DNA of 64,000 bases from Pseudomonadota bacterium (GCA_023450615.1 JAEXGT010000104.1:1-64000), one strand, 5' to 3'; counted from the first letter of the stretch, positions 47,061-55,538 are shown. The notes: generated by a model from the sequence alone, not told the origin. Translations and numbers: made by a program.

Positions 47061-48154
47061 CAGGGCCTCCCCACGATGCGGTCGAGCCAGAAGGAGCAGC
47101 CGACCGCCGGGATCGGGCTGTCCGCGCCGAGATGCTCCAGCAGACGGTCGTAGCGACCGCCGCCCACGATGGGCTTGCCGTCGCTGCGGCGCGGGTCCTG
47201 CACCTCGAAGATGAAGCCCGTGTAATAGTCGAGATTGCGGGCGAAGGTGGCGGCGAAGGAGAAGGCGCTCACATCGAGCCCGCGCGCGGCCATGAAGCCG
47301 GTGCGCTCCTCGAAGAGGCCGATGGCCGCGCTCAGGTCGAGCCCCGCATCCCGAGCGAGCAGGCGCACGGCATCCGTCGCCTGATCGGGATCGCCGGAAA
47401 TGGTGAGATAGCGCTCCAGAACCTGCCGGGCCTCGTCGGACAGGCCGGTCCGGTTGGCGGCGCGCGCCAGGAAGCGCTCGGCGATCTCGCCCGCGCTGCG
47501 TCCGCCGACGGTCGCAATGCCGGCAATCGAGAGAATGTCCTCCACGAAGGCCTTGGCCGCCTGCGGAGCCTGGCCCTCGATGGCGGCGAGAAGACCCGCA
47601 TGCTCCTGCCCGCCGGGAGCGTCCGTCTCGGCGAGGCTCGCGAGCCCCTGGCCGGAGACGATGGCGCGGATCACCCGGCGCTTGGCTGCGGGGGCGATGC
47701 CCAGCGCATCGATGAGGGCATGGAGCAGGCCCATATCACCGAGCTTCACCTGAGGAGCGGAGGCGCCGATCGCCTGAAGGCCCTCGAGAGCAAGACCGAG
47801 GATTTCCGCGTCGGTCGCGGCGATATCCGTTCTGCCGATGGATTCGAGGCCCGCCTGCAGGAACTCGCCGCTTTCATTGGGGCGCATGCGAAAGACCGGG
47901 CCGCCATAGGAATAGCCGGAGGGCCGGGCACCGTGAGAGCTCAGATGCTGAAGGCAGACGGGGATGGTGTATTCCGGCCTGAGGCACAGTTCCGCGCCCG
48001 AGGCATCCTGCGTCACGAACATGCGCCGCCGGATATCCTCGCCCGAAAGGTCGATGAACACATCCGCCGGCTGCAGAACCTGCGGCTCGACACGCGCATA
48101 GCCCTCACGCTCGAAGAGCGCGATCAGCGCAACAATGGCATCCGTCTCCGTCAC
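47060..48154 (-). CDS. hisZ: ATP phosphoribosyltransferase regulatory subunit HisZ
   Basis: The 364-residue class II tRNA-synthetase paralogue lacks the anticodon-binding domain. Motifs retained are LRPEYTIPVCLQHLS, GYSYGGPVFRMRPN with ESGEFLQAGLESIG (motif 2 region lacking catalytic Arg in the usual form), and IVGGGRYDRLLEHLGA. It binds HisG and confers histidine feedback. It lies about 2.4 kb downstream of hisS on the same strand, with inserted genes between. Confidence 0.93.
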   Translation of the reverse strand: MTETDAIVALIALFEREGYARVEPQVLQPADVFIDLSGEDIRRRMFVTQDASGAELCLRPEYTIPVCLQHLSSHGARPSGYSYGGPVFRMRPNESGEFLQAGLESIGRTDIAATDAEILGLALEGLQAIGASAPQVKLGDMGLLHALIDALGIAPAAKRRVIRAIVSGQGLASLAETDAPGGQEHAGLLAAIEGQAPQAAKAFVEDILSIAGIATVGGRSAGEIAERFLARAANRTGLSDEARQVLERYLTISGDPDQATDAVRLLARDAGLDLSAAIGLFEERTGFMAARGLDVSAFSFAATFARNLDYYTGFIFEVQDPRRSDGKPIVGGGRYDRLLEHLGADSPIPAVGCSFWLDRIVGRP

Positions 48155-48510
48155 TGGCTTCGCTCAAATCCTTCTGTTCGCATGCTCTCTAGCAATGCCA
48201 AGCCAGGAAGGCGAACGATTTCGGCGGGAAGGGTGAATGGGGAGGACCGATGGGAGAAGCGGATATCCCGGGGCTGTGGAGCTGAACCCGGGATCGTAGG
48301 CAGGATATGATACAGGAACCTCCACTGTCATTCCCGCCCCTGCTCTGATCGCGATCCCGGATCGGCTGCTCTGTCCGGGATGCCGAGGCAGGAGAGGATC
48401 ACCACTTCTGGGCGAGTTTTCAGCTTGAGTGAAACATTATTATGAAATAATATTTCACCAATATATATCCGCAGCTTTATCTTTGCGGCGCAGTCAGGGA
48501 ACAGAGCGAA
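48155..48510. other. Intergenic region with palindromic repeats and an AT-rich promoter zone
   Basis: The left part (48155-48400) holds the repeat unit described at 48265. The right part (48420-48505) is strongly AT-rich (for example ATTATTATGAAATAATATTTC) and is the promoter region of the secreted calcium-binding protein; the AAATAAT/ATTATTT inverted repeat may be part of it. Confidence 0.5.
48265..48381. repeat. Intergenic palindromic repeat pair (ATCCCGGx family)
   Basis: Hairpin 1 pairs ATCCCGGG (48265-48272) with CCCGGGAT (48287-48294). Hairpin 2 pairs ATCCCGGA (48354-48361) with TCCGGGAT (48374-48381). Arm sequences are the same as at 45312-45407. Confidence 0.75.
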
Positions 48511-49884
48511 ATGGCCATCGTAGAAGCTTCAATATCGGACTTTGAAGGAAAGACATTTATCGGCAATGGTACCGATACTCTAAAGTTGGTCGGCGATGGC
48601 GTATTTTGGCTTAATAAGGCAACCATAAGAGGATTTGCCGAAATAGTAACGAACGATAGAGCGAATATTGTTATCGATGCAGCGCAGCTTGCTGGAATTT
48701 CAGCTTTTTCGTCTAATTATTACGGCTACGGATTCATCTCCATATTCGGCCGGGATGTCGATCTTCAAAGTGTAGTTTCCATTGGTGACTTCAGCGTTAT
48801 TCTTGAGACAGATGGCGCTACGGTAAGAGCGCGGAATTCTGCACAGGCGTTGCAAGTATTTTCTCGCGATCCGCAGAACGATACGATCTTTGTTCAAGAG
48901 TATTTGTCACTTGAGGACAGGAATAAGCTCCATGCCAATGGCTTCGACACGGTCACAGACACGGTGGGAAGTTCGGTCAACACTAAGCCTGTGATCAGCA
49001 ACCTAGATCAACAAAGGATTAAGGTCTCCAAGGGGCAATCAGGTCTTATCGATCCTCAGTCCGATGCACTCATAGTCGATGATGACGGGGCAATTTCTGA
49101 GATAGAATTAGGTATTACGAGCAGCAATATCTCTCTGATTCAAGAGATTGTGTTTGGCTCTAACTTCAGAATGGCGGGGTCGGGATATGGTGCAACCTTT
49201 TACTATAAAGAAGAATCTATCGGGAGAGTTGAATATAGTGCGGATAGAATGAAGTTCATAATGAGCTCTGATATATCGCGCGATATAGCGCATGAGTTCA
49301 TTCGAGGTCTGTCTTATAAACCAAGCAATGATAAAATTTACACGACCAGCACAGAGCTAAAAATCAGTGTGACTGATCCAGGCGGGCGATCTTCATCTGC
49401 GACTATTTTTATCGATATCAAGGATCCTGTTCATTCAAGTACAGGGAATTACATTAATAAGGGTAATTCAAAAAAGAACTATCTATTCGGCGGTTCTGAT
49501 AATGAGATTTTCTATCCAGGAAAAGGAAATGATTTTATTAAAACGGGAGGTGGCAAAGACATCATCGTTTTCAATAGCTCGCCATCTAAGGGCAATCGCG
49601 ATCAAATCAGCGACTTTTCAGTAAAAAACGATACGATTTGGCTCGACAATGCCGTATTCAAGAAGCTCGGCAAAAAAGGCTCGGAGGACAAGCCTGCCAA
49701 GCTGAACAAAAAGTTCTTCACCATTGGTGAGGCAGCCAAGGATAAGAACGACTACCTGATCTACAACAAGAAGACCGGAATGCTGTCCTATGATTCCGAC
49801 GGTTCCGGATCGAAGAAGGCTGTCGAGATCGCCAATCTCAGCAAGAAGCTTAAGATGACCGATAAGGATTTCTTTGTCGTCTAG
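48511..49884 (+). CDS. RTX-like calcium-binding protein exported by a type I system
   Basis: The 457-residue protein has no N-terminal signal peptide. An N-terminal beta-rich region (DFEGKTFIGNGTDTLKLVGD to about residue 150) precedes a cadherin-like stretch (NTKPVISNLDQQRIKVSKGQ to SSSATIFIDIKDP, about 160-310). Degenerate nonapeptide calcium repeats follow (NYLFGGSDNEIFYPGKGND, FIKTGGGKDIIVF, about 330-355), then a serralysin-type C-terminal secretion domain (DQISDFSVKNDTIWLDN, DYLIYNKKTGMLSYDSDGSG) ending in aliphatic/acid DKDFFVV. No type I exporter gene is nearby. The gene is clearly more AT-rich than its neighbours and uses codons such as ATA and AGA, so recent acquisition is likely. 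Confidence 0.8.
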   Translation: MAIVEASISDFEGKTFIGNGTDTLKLVGDGVFWLNKATIRGFAEIVTNDRANIVIDAAQLAGISAFSSNYYGYGFISIFGRDVDLQSVVSIGDFSVILETDGATVRARNSAQALQVFSRDPQNDTIFVQEYLSLEDRNKLHANGFDTVTDTVGSSVNTKPVISNLDQQRIKVSKGQSGLIDPQSDALIVDDDGAISEIELGITSSNISLIQEIVFGSNFRMAGSGYGATFYYKEESIGRVEYSADRMKFIMSSDISRDIAHEFIRGLSYKPSNDKIYTTSTELKISVTDPGGRSSSATIFIDIKDPVHSSTGNYINKGNSKKNYLFGGSDNEIFYPGKGNDFIKTGGGKDIIVFNSSPSKGNRDQISDFSVKNDTIWLDNAVFKKLGKKGSEDKPAKLNKKFFTIGEAAKDKNDYLIYNKKTGMLSYDSDGSGSKKAVEIANLSKKLKMTDKDFFVV

Positions 49885-50057
49885 AATTGAGCGAGGTAGT
49901 GCAGACTGATCAACGATCAGTTCCTCTTTTAGAGGGCTGACCGTGTGACGATGTCTTGTCTCTGGGTAGCGCCGACTAAGCTATAAAGACCTTTTTAGAA
50001 AAGCGTAGATCGAAGCCGACCGGCCTCATCCACGCTTTCCCATGGCCCTTCCGGCGA
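49885..50057. other. Intergenic interval after the RTX-like gene
   Basis: About 170 bases with a small CTGATC-AAC-GATCAG hairpin (49907-49921) and a CCTCTTTTAGAGG dyad (about 49923-49935). Base composition returns to the genomic norm toward 50000. No gene is seen. Confidence 0.3.
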
Positions 50058-50504
50058 TCACCTCTTCTGAGCTGCGTCGCCCTTCGCCTTGGAAGTCTTG
50101 CGCTTGCTGTGGTCGCTGGAGCGGTGAACGTACTTCACCTTCTTGGCCTCGCTCCGGCCTCGCTCCTCGCCGCCTTCTTCGCCGGTGAGGTTCGCCGGCA
50201 GAAAATGGCGGGCGGCTTCGGAGACCACATTGGCGACGGCGCCGGCTGCGGTCTGGGTCAGGTCCGCGCCCTGCGAGCCGGCATCGGCTGCGGCAGCCCC
50301 GGCCTTCTTGGCGGTGCGGGTCTTGGTGAGTGCGGCTGCTGCGGCCCCTGCCGCGGCGATGAGGGCGTCCGCCAGGATCTCGCGGCCGAGATCCGAGTTG
50401 ACGAGGTCCATCAGGCCCGATTTCTTGGCGCTCTTCGCCAGTTTCGAACCCGTGCTCTTCGTGCTCTTGTCGCTTTTCTTCTGCTTATCCTTGGCCTTGG
50501 CCAT
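50058..50504 (-). CDS. Lys/Ala-rich small protein of unknown function, probable stress regulon member
   Basis: ATG 50504 is preceded by AGGAGA. The 148-residue product starts with a very basic tail (MAKAKDKQKKSDKSTKSTGS), has a helical, alanine-rich centre (DLVNSDLGREILADALIAAA, then AAALTKTRTAKKAG) and ends in another basic tail (VKYVHRSSDHSKRKTSKAKG). Two basic tails around a hydrophobic/alanine helix suggest a nucleic-acid or membrane-interacting protein, but no family is recognised. GGAAC-N17-GGTT lies upstream at 50537-50562. It intervenes between hisS and hisZ. Confidence 0.6.
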   Translation of the reverse strand: MAKAKDKQKKSDKSTKSTGSKLAKSAKKSGLMDLVNSDLGREILADALIAAAGAAAAALTKTRTAKKAGAAAADAGSQGADLTQTAAGAVANVVSEAARHFLPANLTGEEGGEERGRSEAKKVKYVHRSSDHSKRKTSKAKGDAAQKR

Positions 50505-50536
50505 TGTTGTCTCCTGATAGTCAAGCTTCAGGAGAC

Positions 50537-50562
50537 AACCCGGACCTCCGCGCAGGGGTTCC
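50537..50562 (-). promoter_or_regulatory. EcfG-like promoter (GGAAC-N17-GGTT)
   Basis: On the minus strand GGAAC (50562-50558), 17 bases, GGTT (50540-50537). It lies in the 72-base gap between hisS and the Lys/Ala-rich gene and would give the latter its own stress-controlled start. Confidence 0.45.
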
Positions 50563-50576
50563 AGCGGGGCGGCGGC

Positions 50577-52061
50577 TCAGCCGAAATGCCGCGCCAGAAC
50601 CTCGCGGACGGCGTCCACGATCTTGTCTTGCGAAACCGAGAACTGGGCAGGGCGGGCGGCTTTCCATTCCTCGTTGGAGGAAATGGCCGCTGCTGCCTTG
50701 GCGCCTTCGATCAGGTCCTTGATCTCCACCTCGCCGCGCTCGCGCTCGTTGGAGCCCTGGATGATCACGCAGGGGCTCTGGCGGCGGTCGGCGTATTTCA
50801 TCTGGGCCTTCATGCCCGACGAGCCGAGATAGAGCTCCGCGCGAATGCCCGCCTGACGGAGCGTCGAGACCATGCGCTGATAGGCGGCGATCTGGTCCTT
50901 GTCCATGACCAGCACCACCACCGGGCCGGGGGTCTGGGCGCCGGAGACGATGGGGCTCTTCACCATCTGAAGGGCCGAGAGCAGACGCGAGACGCCGATG
51001 GAGAAGCCGGTGGCCGGAACGGGCTCGGAGCGGAAGCGGCCCACAAGGCCATCATAGCGCCCGCCGCCGCCGACCGAGCCGAAGCGCACGGGGCGCCCGT
51101 CCTCGTCCTGCACCTGGAAGGTGAGTTCCGCCTCGTAGACCGGGCCGGTGTAGTATTCGAGGCCGCGCACGACGGACGGGTCGATGGTCACGCGGTCCTG
51201 GTAGGCGGAGGAAGCGACAAGAGATGTAATCTCCGCGAGTTCTTCCACCCCTTCCACACCACGGGCCGAGGACCCGACGACCTTGCGCAGGTTCTCCACC
51301 GTCGCGGCATTGTCCGCACCCTTGGCGGCGGTAAAAGCGAGCACCCGCTCGATGGCGTCGGGCGACAGCTCCGCGCCCTTCGTGAAGTCGCCGCTCTCGT
51401 CCTTGCGGCCCGCGCCGAGCAACAGGCTCACGCCTTCCGAGCCGAGACGGTCGAGCTTGTCGATGGCGCGCAGCACGGTCAGGCGCTGTCCCGCCTTGTC
51501 CTCGCCGCCGAGGCCGATGGCCTCCAGAACGCCGTCGAGAACCTTGCGGTTGTTGATCTTGATGACGAACTCGCCGCGCTTCAGCCCAAGCTTTTCCAGC
51601 GTATCGGCGGCCATCATGCAGATTTCCGCATCCGCCGCGACGGAGGCCGCGCCCACCGTGTCGGCGTCGAACTGCATAAACTGGCGGAAGCGGCCCGGGC
51701 CCGGCTTCTCATTGCGGAACACCCAGCCCGCGCGATAGCTGCGATAGGGCTTGGGAAGGGCGTCGAAGTTCTCGGCCACGTAGCGGGCGAGCGGCGCGGT
51801 CAGGTCATAGCGCAGGGACAGCCACTGCTCGTCATCATCCTGGAACGAGAACACGCCCTCGTTGGGGCGGTCCTGATCGGGCAGGAACTTGCCGAGCGCG
51901 TCGGTATACTCGACGAAGGGCGTCTCGACGCCCTCGAAGCCGTAAAGCTCATAGGATTCGCGGATCGCAGCCAGCATGCGCTCGGTGGCGGCGAGATCGG
52001 CGGGATTACGGTCGGCAAAGCCGCGCGGCGCGCGGGCCTTGATCTTGTCGGCCTTGGACAT
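50577..52061 (-). CDS. hisS: Histidyl-tRNA synthetase, alphaproteobacterial type
   Basis: The 494-residue protein has class II motif 1-3: PFVEYTDALGKFLPDQ region, motif 2 GWVFRNEKPGPGRFRQFMQF, histidine-binding VVRGLEYYTGPVYEAEL and motif 3 VPATGFSIGVSRLLSAL, with a C-terminal anticodon domain (VVVLVMDKDQIAAYQRMVST). Motif 2 reads RNEKPGPGRFRQF where most bacteria have RYERPQKGRYRQF. This is the signature of the alphaproteobacterial HisRS that charges tRNA-His lacking G-1 and carrying A73, in agreement with the tRNA-His fragment at 832-883. Confidence 0.95.
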   Translation of the reverse strand: MSKADKIKARAPRGFADRNPADLAATERMLAAIRESYELYGFEGVETPFVEYTDALGKFLPDQDRPNEGVFSFQDDDEQWLSLRYDLTAPLARYVAENFDALPKPYRSYRAGWVFRNEKPGPGRFRQFMQFDADTVGAASVAADAEICMMAADTLEKLGLKRGEFVIKINNRKVLDGVLEAIGLGGEDKAGQRLTVLRAIDKLDRLGSEGVSLLLGAGRKDESGDFTKGAELSPDAIERVLAFTAAKGADNAATVENLRKVVGSSARGVEGVEELAEITSLVASSAYQDRVTIDPSVVRGLEYYTGPVYEAELTFQVQDEDGRPVRFGSVGGGGRYDGLVGRFRSEPVPATGFSIGVSRLLSALQMVKSPIVSGAQTPGPVVVLVMDKDQIAAYQRMVSTLRQAGIRAELYLGSSGMKAQMKYADRRQSPCVIIQGSNERERGEVEIKDLIEGAKAAAAISSNEEWKAARPAQFSVSQDKIVDAVREVLARHFG

Positions 52062-52200
52062 GGTTTAACAACAGCCGTTTGAATGAGAAAAACGTGCTGG
52101 GGTCCTAAACCCTGCGACGGGGAGGGGCAAGAGATGTTGGTATATTTACAATATGAACTGCCATTCCCGGGCTTGTCCCAAGGGTTCGGCCTCTCGCAGG

Positions 52201-52315
52201 CTCCGCCCTCATCCTGAGGAAGTCGCGCAGCGACTGTCTCGAAGGAGGGCTTCAGAGAGCACTGGAAGCTCCTTCGAGACGCCTGCTCCGCAGGCTCCTC
52301 AGGATGAGGGCGGAG
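52201..52315. repeat. Large imperfect inverted repeat (second intergenic palindrome family)
   Basis: The outer arms are perfect over 20 bp (52201-52220 with 52296-52315, CTCCGCCCTCATCCTGAGGA and complement). The inner arms are perfect over 12 bp (GTCTCGAAGGAG at 52236-52247 with CTCCTTCGAGAC at 52269-52280). Between arms are shorter hairpins such as GTCGCGCAGCGAC. It fills the gap between hisS and the aminotransferase gene and resembles Rhizobiales intergenic palindromes, distinct from the ATCCCGG family. Confidence 0.8.
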
Positions 52316-52365
52316 GGCGTGAAGACGTGGATGGCCGGGGCGAGCCCGGCCATGTCGAGGGGTGT

Positions 52366-53712
52366 TTAAGCCACCGCCTTGATCACCTTGGCGAGCTTGT
52401 CGACGATCTCGCCGATCTGGTCTTCGGTGACGATGAGGGGCGGGGAGAGGGCGATGGTGTCGCCGGTGATGCGCATCATCAGGCCGTGATCGTGGAAGCC
52501 GCGGTCCATGGCCTCGAAGGCGCGGGCGCCCACCGCATCGGGGCGGGAGGCGAGGTCGATGGCGCCCACGAGACCGATGCTGCGGATGTCGAGCACGTTC
52601 GGCAGGCCCTTCAGCGAATGGATCGCATCGGCCCAGACCGGCTCCAGGGTTTTCGCCCGCTCGAACAGCTTCTCGTCCCGATAGATGTCCTGAGCGGCGA
52701 GAGCGGCCGCGCAGGCGAGCGGGTGGCCGGAATAGGTGTAGCCGTGGAACAGCTCGATCATGTTCTCCGGCCCCTTCATGAAGGCATCGTAGATGCCCTG
52801 GCGCACGAGCACGCCGCCCATGGGAACCGCGCCGGAATTCACGCCCTTGGCGAAGGTGATCATGTCCGGAATCACGCCGTAGCGCTCGGCGGCAAAGGCC
52901 GTGCCGAGGCGGCCGAAGCCGGTGATGACCTCGTCGAAGATGAGCAGGATGCCGTACTTGTCGCAGATCTCGCGCAGGCGCTTGAGATAGCCCTTCGGCG
53001 CGGGCAGCACGCCGGTGGAGCCCGGCATCGGCTCCACGATCACGGCGGCGATGGTGGAGGCGTCGTGCAGGGCCACGATGCGCTCGAGTTCGTCGGCCAG
53101 ATGCGCGCCCCATTCCGGCTCGCCCTTGGTGAAGGCCTGCTGCTCACGGTTATAGGTGTGGGGCAGGTGGTCGACGCCCGCCAGCAGCGAGCCGAAGAAC
53201 TGGCGGTTCTTCACGATGCCGCCCACCGAAATGCCGCCGAAACCGACGCCGTGATAGCCGCGCTCGCGGCCGATCAGGCGGGTCCGGCTCCCCTGGCCCT
53301 TAACGTTCCAATAGGCGAGGGCGACCTTGAGAGCGGTATCAACCGCCTCGGAGCCGGAATTGCAGAAGAACACATGGTTCAGGTCGCCCGGCGCGAGCTG
53401 GGCGAGGCGCGAGGCAATGGCGAAGCCGCCTGCATGGCCGAACTGGAAGGCGGGGGAGTAGTCGAGTTCCTGAGCCTGAGCCTGGATGGCGGCGGTGATC
53501 TCGTCGCGGTTGTGGCCGGCATTGCAGCACCAGAGGCCGGCTGCGCCGTCGATCACTTCCTTGCCCTCTGGGGTGTAGTAATACATGCCCTTGGCGCGGG
53601 CGATCATGCGGGGGCGCTGCTTGAACGAACGGTTGGCCGTGAAGGGAAGCCACCAGGCCTCCAGATCGTTGGGCGATGAAATGTCGTTGGCGGGCCGAGT
53701 CTGAGCGGTCAT
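52366..53712 (-). CDS. Class III PLP-dependent aminotransferase (beta-alanine--pyruvate type)
   Basis: The 448-residue protein opens NDLEAWWLPFTANRSFKQRP, diagnostic of omega-amino acid:pyruvate aminotransferases. It continues with GLWCCNAGHNRDEI, VFFCNSGSEAVDTALKVALA, HGVGFGGISVGGI, the PLP-contact DEVITGFGRLGTAFAAE and the Schiff-base lysine in ITFAKGVNSG. It transfers amino groups from beta-alanine or similar omega amines to pyruvate. It stands alone, separated from hisS by a large palindrome. Confidence 0.92.
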   Translation of the reverse strand: MTAQTRPANDISSPNDLEAWWLPFTANRSFKQRPRMIARAKGMYYYTPEGKEVIDGAAGLWCCNAGHNRDEITAAIQAQAQELDYSPAFQFGHAGGFAIASRLAQLAPGDLNHVFFCNSGSEAVDTALKVALAYWNVKGQGSRTRLIGRERGYHGVGFGGISVGGIVKNRQFFGSLLAGVDHLPHTYNREQQAFTKGEPEWGAHLADELERIVALHDASTIAAVIVEPMPGSTGVLPAPKGYLKRLREICDKYGILLIFDEVITGFGRLGTAFAAERYGVIPDMITFAKGVNSGAVPMGGVLVRQGIYDAFMKGPENMIELFHGYTYSGHPLACAAALAAQDIYRDEKLFERAKTLEPVWADAIHSLKGLPNVLDIRSIGLVGAIDLASRPDAVGARAFEAMDRGFHDHGLMMRITGDTIALSPPLIVTEDQIGEIVDKLAKVIKAVA

Positions 53713-53814
53713 TTTATTCCCCGATGAACACTTGGTGGGGAAAGCCTATCAGCCGTTCCTCAAAGCCGTAAAGGGACTTTAGACGAGAGCCGCCGACCCG
53801 ACGCAAGCCACGCA

Positions 53815-54036
53815 TCAGCCTGTCATGGCATGAGCTTCATAGCCCGCCGCGTCGAGTGCGCGGGCAACGTCGACGCTCTGCGCCAGGGTCTCCACATGCA
53901 CACGGCCGTGCTCCAAATCCACATCGACCTTGGCGCTGGGATCGAGGCGCTGGATCGCCTTCGTCACCGCATTCACGCAGCCCTGGCAGGTCATGCCGTC
54001 AACCTGCATCAGCAGGTCCTTGCGGGGTTCTTCCAT
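53815..54036 (-). CDS. Heavy-metal-associated (HMA) domain copper chaperone-like protein
   Basis: The 73-residue protein has one HMA fold with GMTCQGCVNAVTKAIQRLD, the MXCXXC metal site, and HVETLAQSVDVARALDAAGY at its end. It resembles CopZ-type Cu+ chaperones. No copper ATPase gene is adjacent. The start at 54036 has an AAGGACACGAGC ribosome-binding site. Confidence 0.88.
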   Translation of the reverse strand: MEEPRKDLLMQVDGMTCQGCVNAVTKAIQRLDPSAKVDVDLEHGRVHVETLAQSVDVARALDAAGYEAHAMTG

Positions 54037-54132
54037 GCTCGTGTCCTTTCCAAATTGTGCATTTCCGGCAACAGCAAGGCGTTAAAGCTGTCTATTGTCG
54101 CAATGCAACGCTTGTGGCGCGAGTCCCGATCG

Positions 54133-54147
54133 TTAAAACATCGTTAC
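54133..54147 (+). promoter_or_regulatory. CtrA-like box (TTAA-N7-TTAC) upstream of the TipF-like gene
   Basis: TTAA (54133-54136), seven bases, TTAC (54144-54147); the consensus is TTAA-N7-TTAA. It is about 50 bases upstream of the start codon. Confidence 0.35.
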
Positions 54148-54194
54148 GTTACTGATTCGCTTAAATTGGCCGATCCAGGGGAGCGGGGGCACCC

Positions 54195-55538
54195 ATGGTG
54201 ACCGACAAGGTTCACATCGATAAGGAATTGAGGGCGAAATTGTTCGCTCTTGCGCTCGCCAGCTTGGCCATGACGGGCGCGGCTATCGGCTTGTTGCCGG
54301 CCGACGTCGTTGCGCCTCTGGTGATCTTTCTCAGCATAGCCGCTTCCGCCGGGCTTGTCCTGACATGGCAAAAAGCCGTCGAGGCCTCCATGAATGCCCA
54401 GCTGGCCCAGGCCGATCTGGCCGCCGTGAACGAGCGGCTTTCAAGGCTCGAACAGCTCCTTCAGGCCAATCCGACGGCCACGCCCGCTTTGCGCACGACC
54501 ATGGCCGAGGTGACGGGAACGGTTGGATTGCTCGGCGGCGTCGTCCGCGAGCTGGCGAAGAACGTCGCCACCCAGAACCGCGACGTGGCCGAGCTGAAAG
54601 GCCGCCTGGAAGCCGCTCCAAGGGCCGAGGAGGCTCCACAGGAGAAAGTTGCGCCCGTCCTGCTGCCCCAGACCGCGACCCCTGCCGCCAGCCGGCCCGC
54701 TCCGCAGCCCGCCCCCCGCAGGGCCGAGGAGGAGATCCGCCGGATGCGACTGATCATGCAGGCTTTCGAGGCGGACAGCATCGAACTGCATCTTCAGCCC
54801 ATCGTGTCGCTGCCTCAGCGCAAGATCCGGTTCTATGAGGCTCTGGCGCGCCTGCGCCTTGCGGACGGCACCCTGCTCGGGCCGTCAGAATTCCTCGGCG
54901 CCCTCGAACGCCTCGGCCGCGCGCCGGAATTCGACCGCCGGGTGCTCAACCGCGCCATGGCGGTGGCCTATCATCTCATCACCAAGGGCAGCGAAGCCAT
55001 CGTGGGCGTGAACCTGACCCCGCATTCCGTGCGCCAGCCAGGCTTCCTCTGGTCGCTTACGGGCCTCATGGACGCTGCGCCCGAAACGCTCGGCAAGGTC
55101 GTGCTCGAATTCCCGCAGGAATGCTGGCGCGAGCTCGACGCCGATGGAAAGGAAGCTTTGTCCGTTCTGCGCGACAAGGGGGTGCCGCTTTCCCTCGACA
55201 CCGCGACCGACCTTCTTTTCGATGCTCGCGAGCTTGCCGATCTCGGCGTGCGCTTCCTGAAGCTGCCCGCTGAGCTTCTGGTCGCCGCCGATCAGGACGA
55301 GAACCATCACCTGAGCCCGGAATTGGGCGTGCGGGATTTCGCCTCGGCCCTGCGCCGCGAGGGCATCAGGCTCGTGGCCGAGCATGTGGAGCGCGAGGAG
55401 ACGGTGCCGGTTCTCTCCGAAATCGGCGTGCCGCTGGCTCAGGGCTTCGTCTTCGCGGCGCCCCGCGCGGTCAAGTCCGAGGTGCTGGGTGTGGGGGCTT
55501 CCGAGGGGACGCAGCCCCTCCTGCGGCGCGCGGGTTGA
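54195..55538 (+). CDS. TipF-like membrane protein with degenerate EAL domain
   Basis: The 447-residue protein has two N-terminal membrane helices (about 17-55: LFALALASLAMTGAAIGLLP and VAPLVIFLSIAASAGLVLTW), a coiled-coil and Pro/Ala linker (60-180), and an EAL domain from about 185. Glu215 in FYEALARLRL and Asn in VGVNLTPHS are kept, but the DDFG motif reads LSLDTATD, so catalysis is unlikely. In Caulobacter, TipF has the same layout, binds cyclic di-GMP through its EAL glutamate and recruits flagellar parts at the new pole. A CtrA-like box at 54133-54147 agrees with cell-cycle expression. No flagellar genes are present here. Confidence 0.8.
   Translation: MVTDKVHIDKELRAKLFALALASLAMTGAAIGLLPADVVAPLVIFLSIAASAGLVLTWQKAVEASMNAQLAQADLAAVNERLSRLEQLLQANPTATPALRTTMAEVTGTVGLLGGVVRELAKNVATQNRDVAELKGRLEAAPRAEEAPQEKVAPVLLPQTATPAASRPAPQPAPRRAEEEIRRMRLIMQAFEADSIELHLQPIVSLPQRKIRFYEALARLRLADGTLLGPSEFLGALERLGRAPEFDRRVLNRAMAVAYHLITKGSEAIVGVNLTPHSVRQPGFLWSLTGLMDAAPETLGKVVLEFPQECWRELDADGKEALSVLRDKGVPLSLDTATDLLFDARELADLGVRFLKLPAELLVAADQDENHHLSPELGVRDFASALRREGIRLVAEHVEREETVPVLSEIGVPLAQGFVFAAPRAVKSEVLGVGASEGTQPLLRRAG

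Noticed and set aside
52062..52160. Histidine leader peptide upstream of hisS
   Set aside because: No short frame with tandem His codons is present before hisS.
52062..52365. CRISPR array or transposon in the palindrome-rich gap
   Set aside because: The repeats form one nested inverted repeat, not direct repeats with spacers, and no transposase frame is present.
52166..53113. Arg/Gly-rich frames opposite and out of frame with the aminotransferase gene
   Set aside because: Compositionally biased shadow frames; one runs on through the palindrome into hisS, which is not compatible with a real protein.
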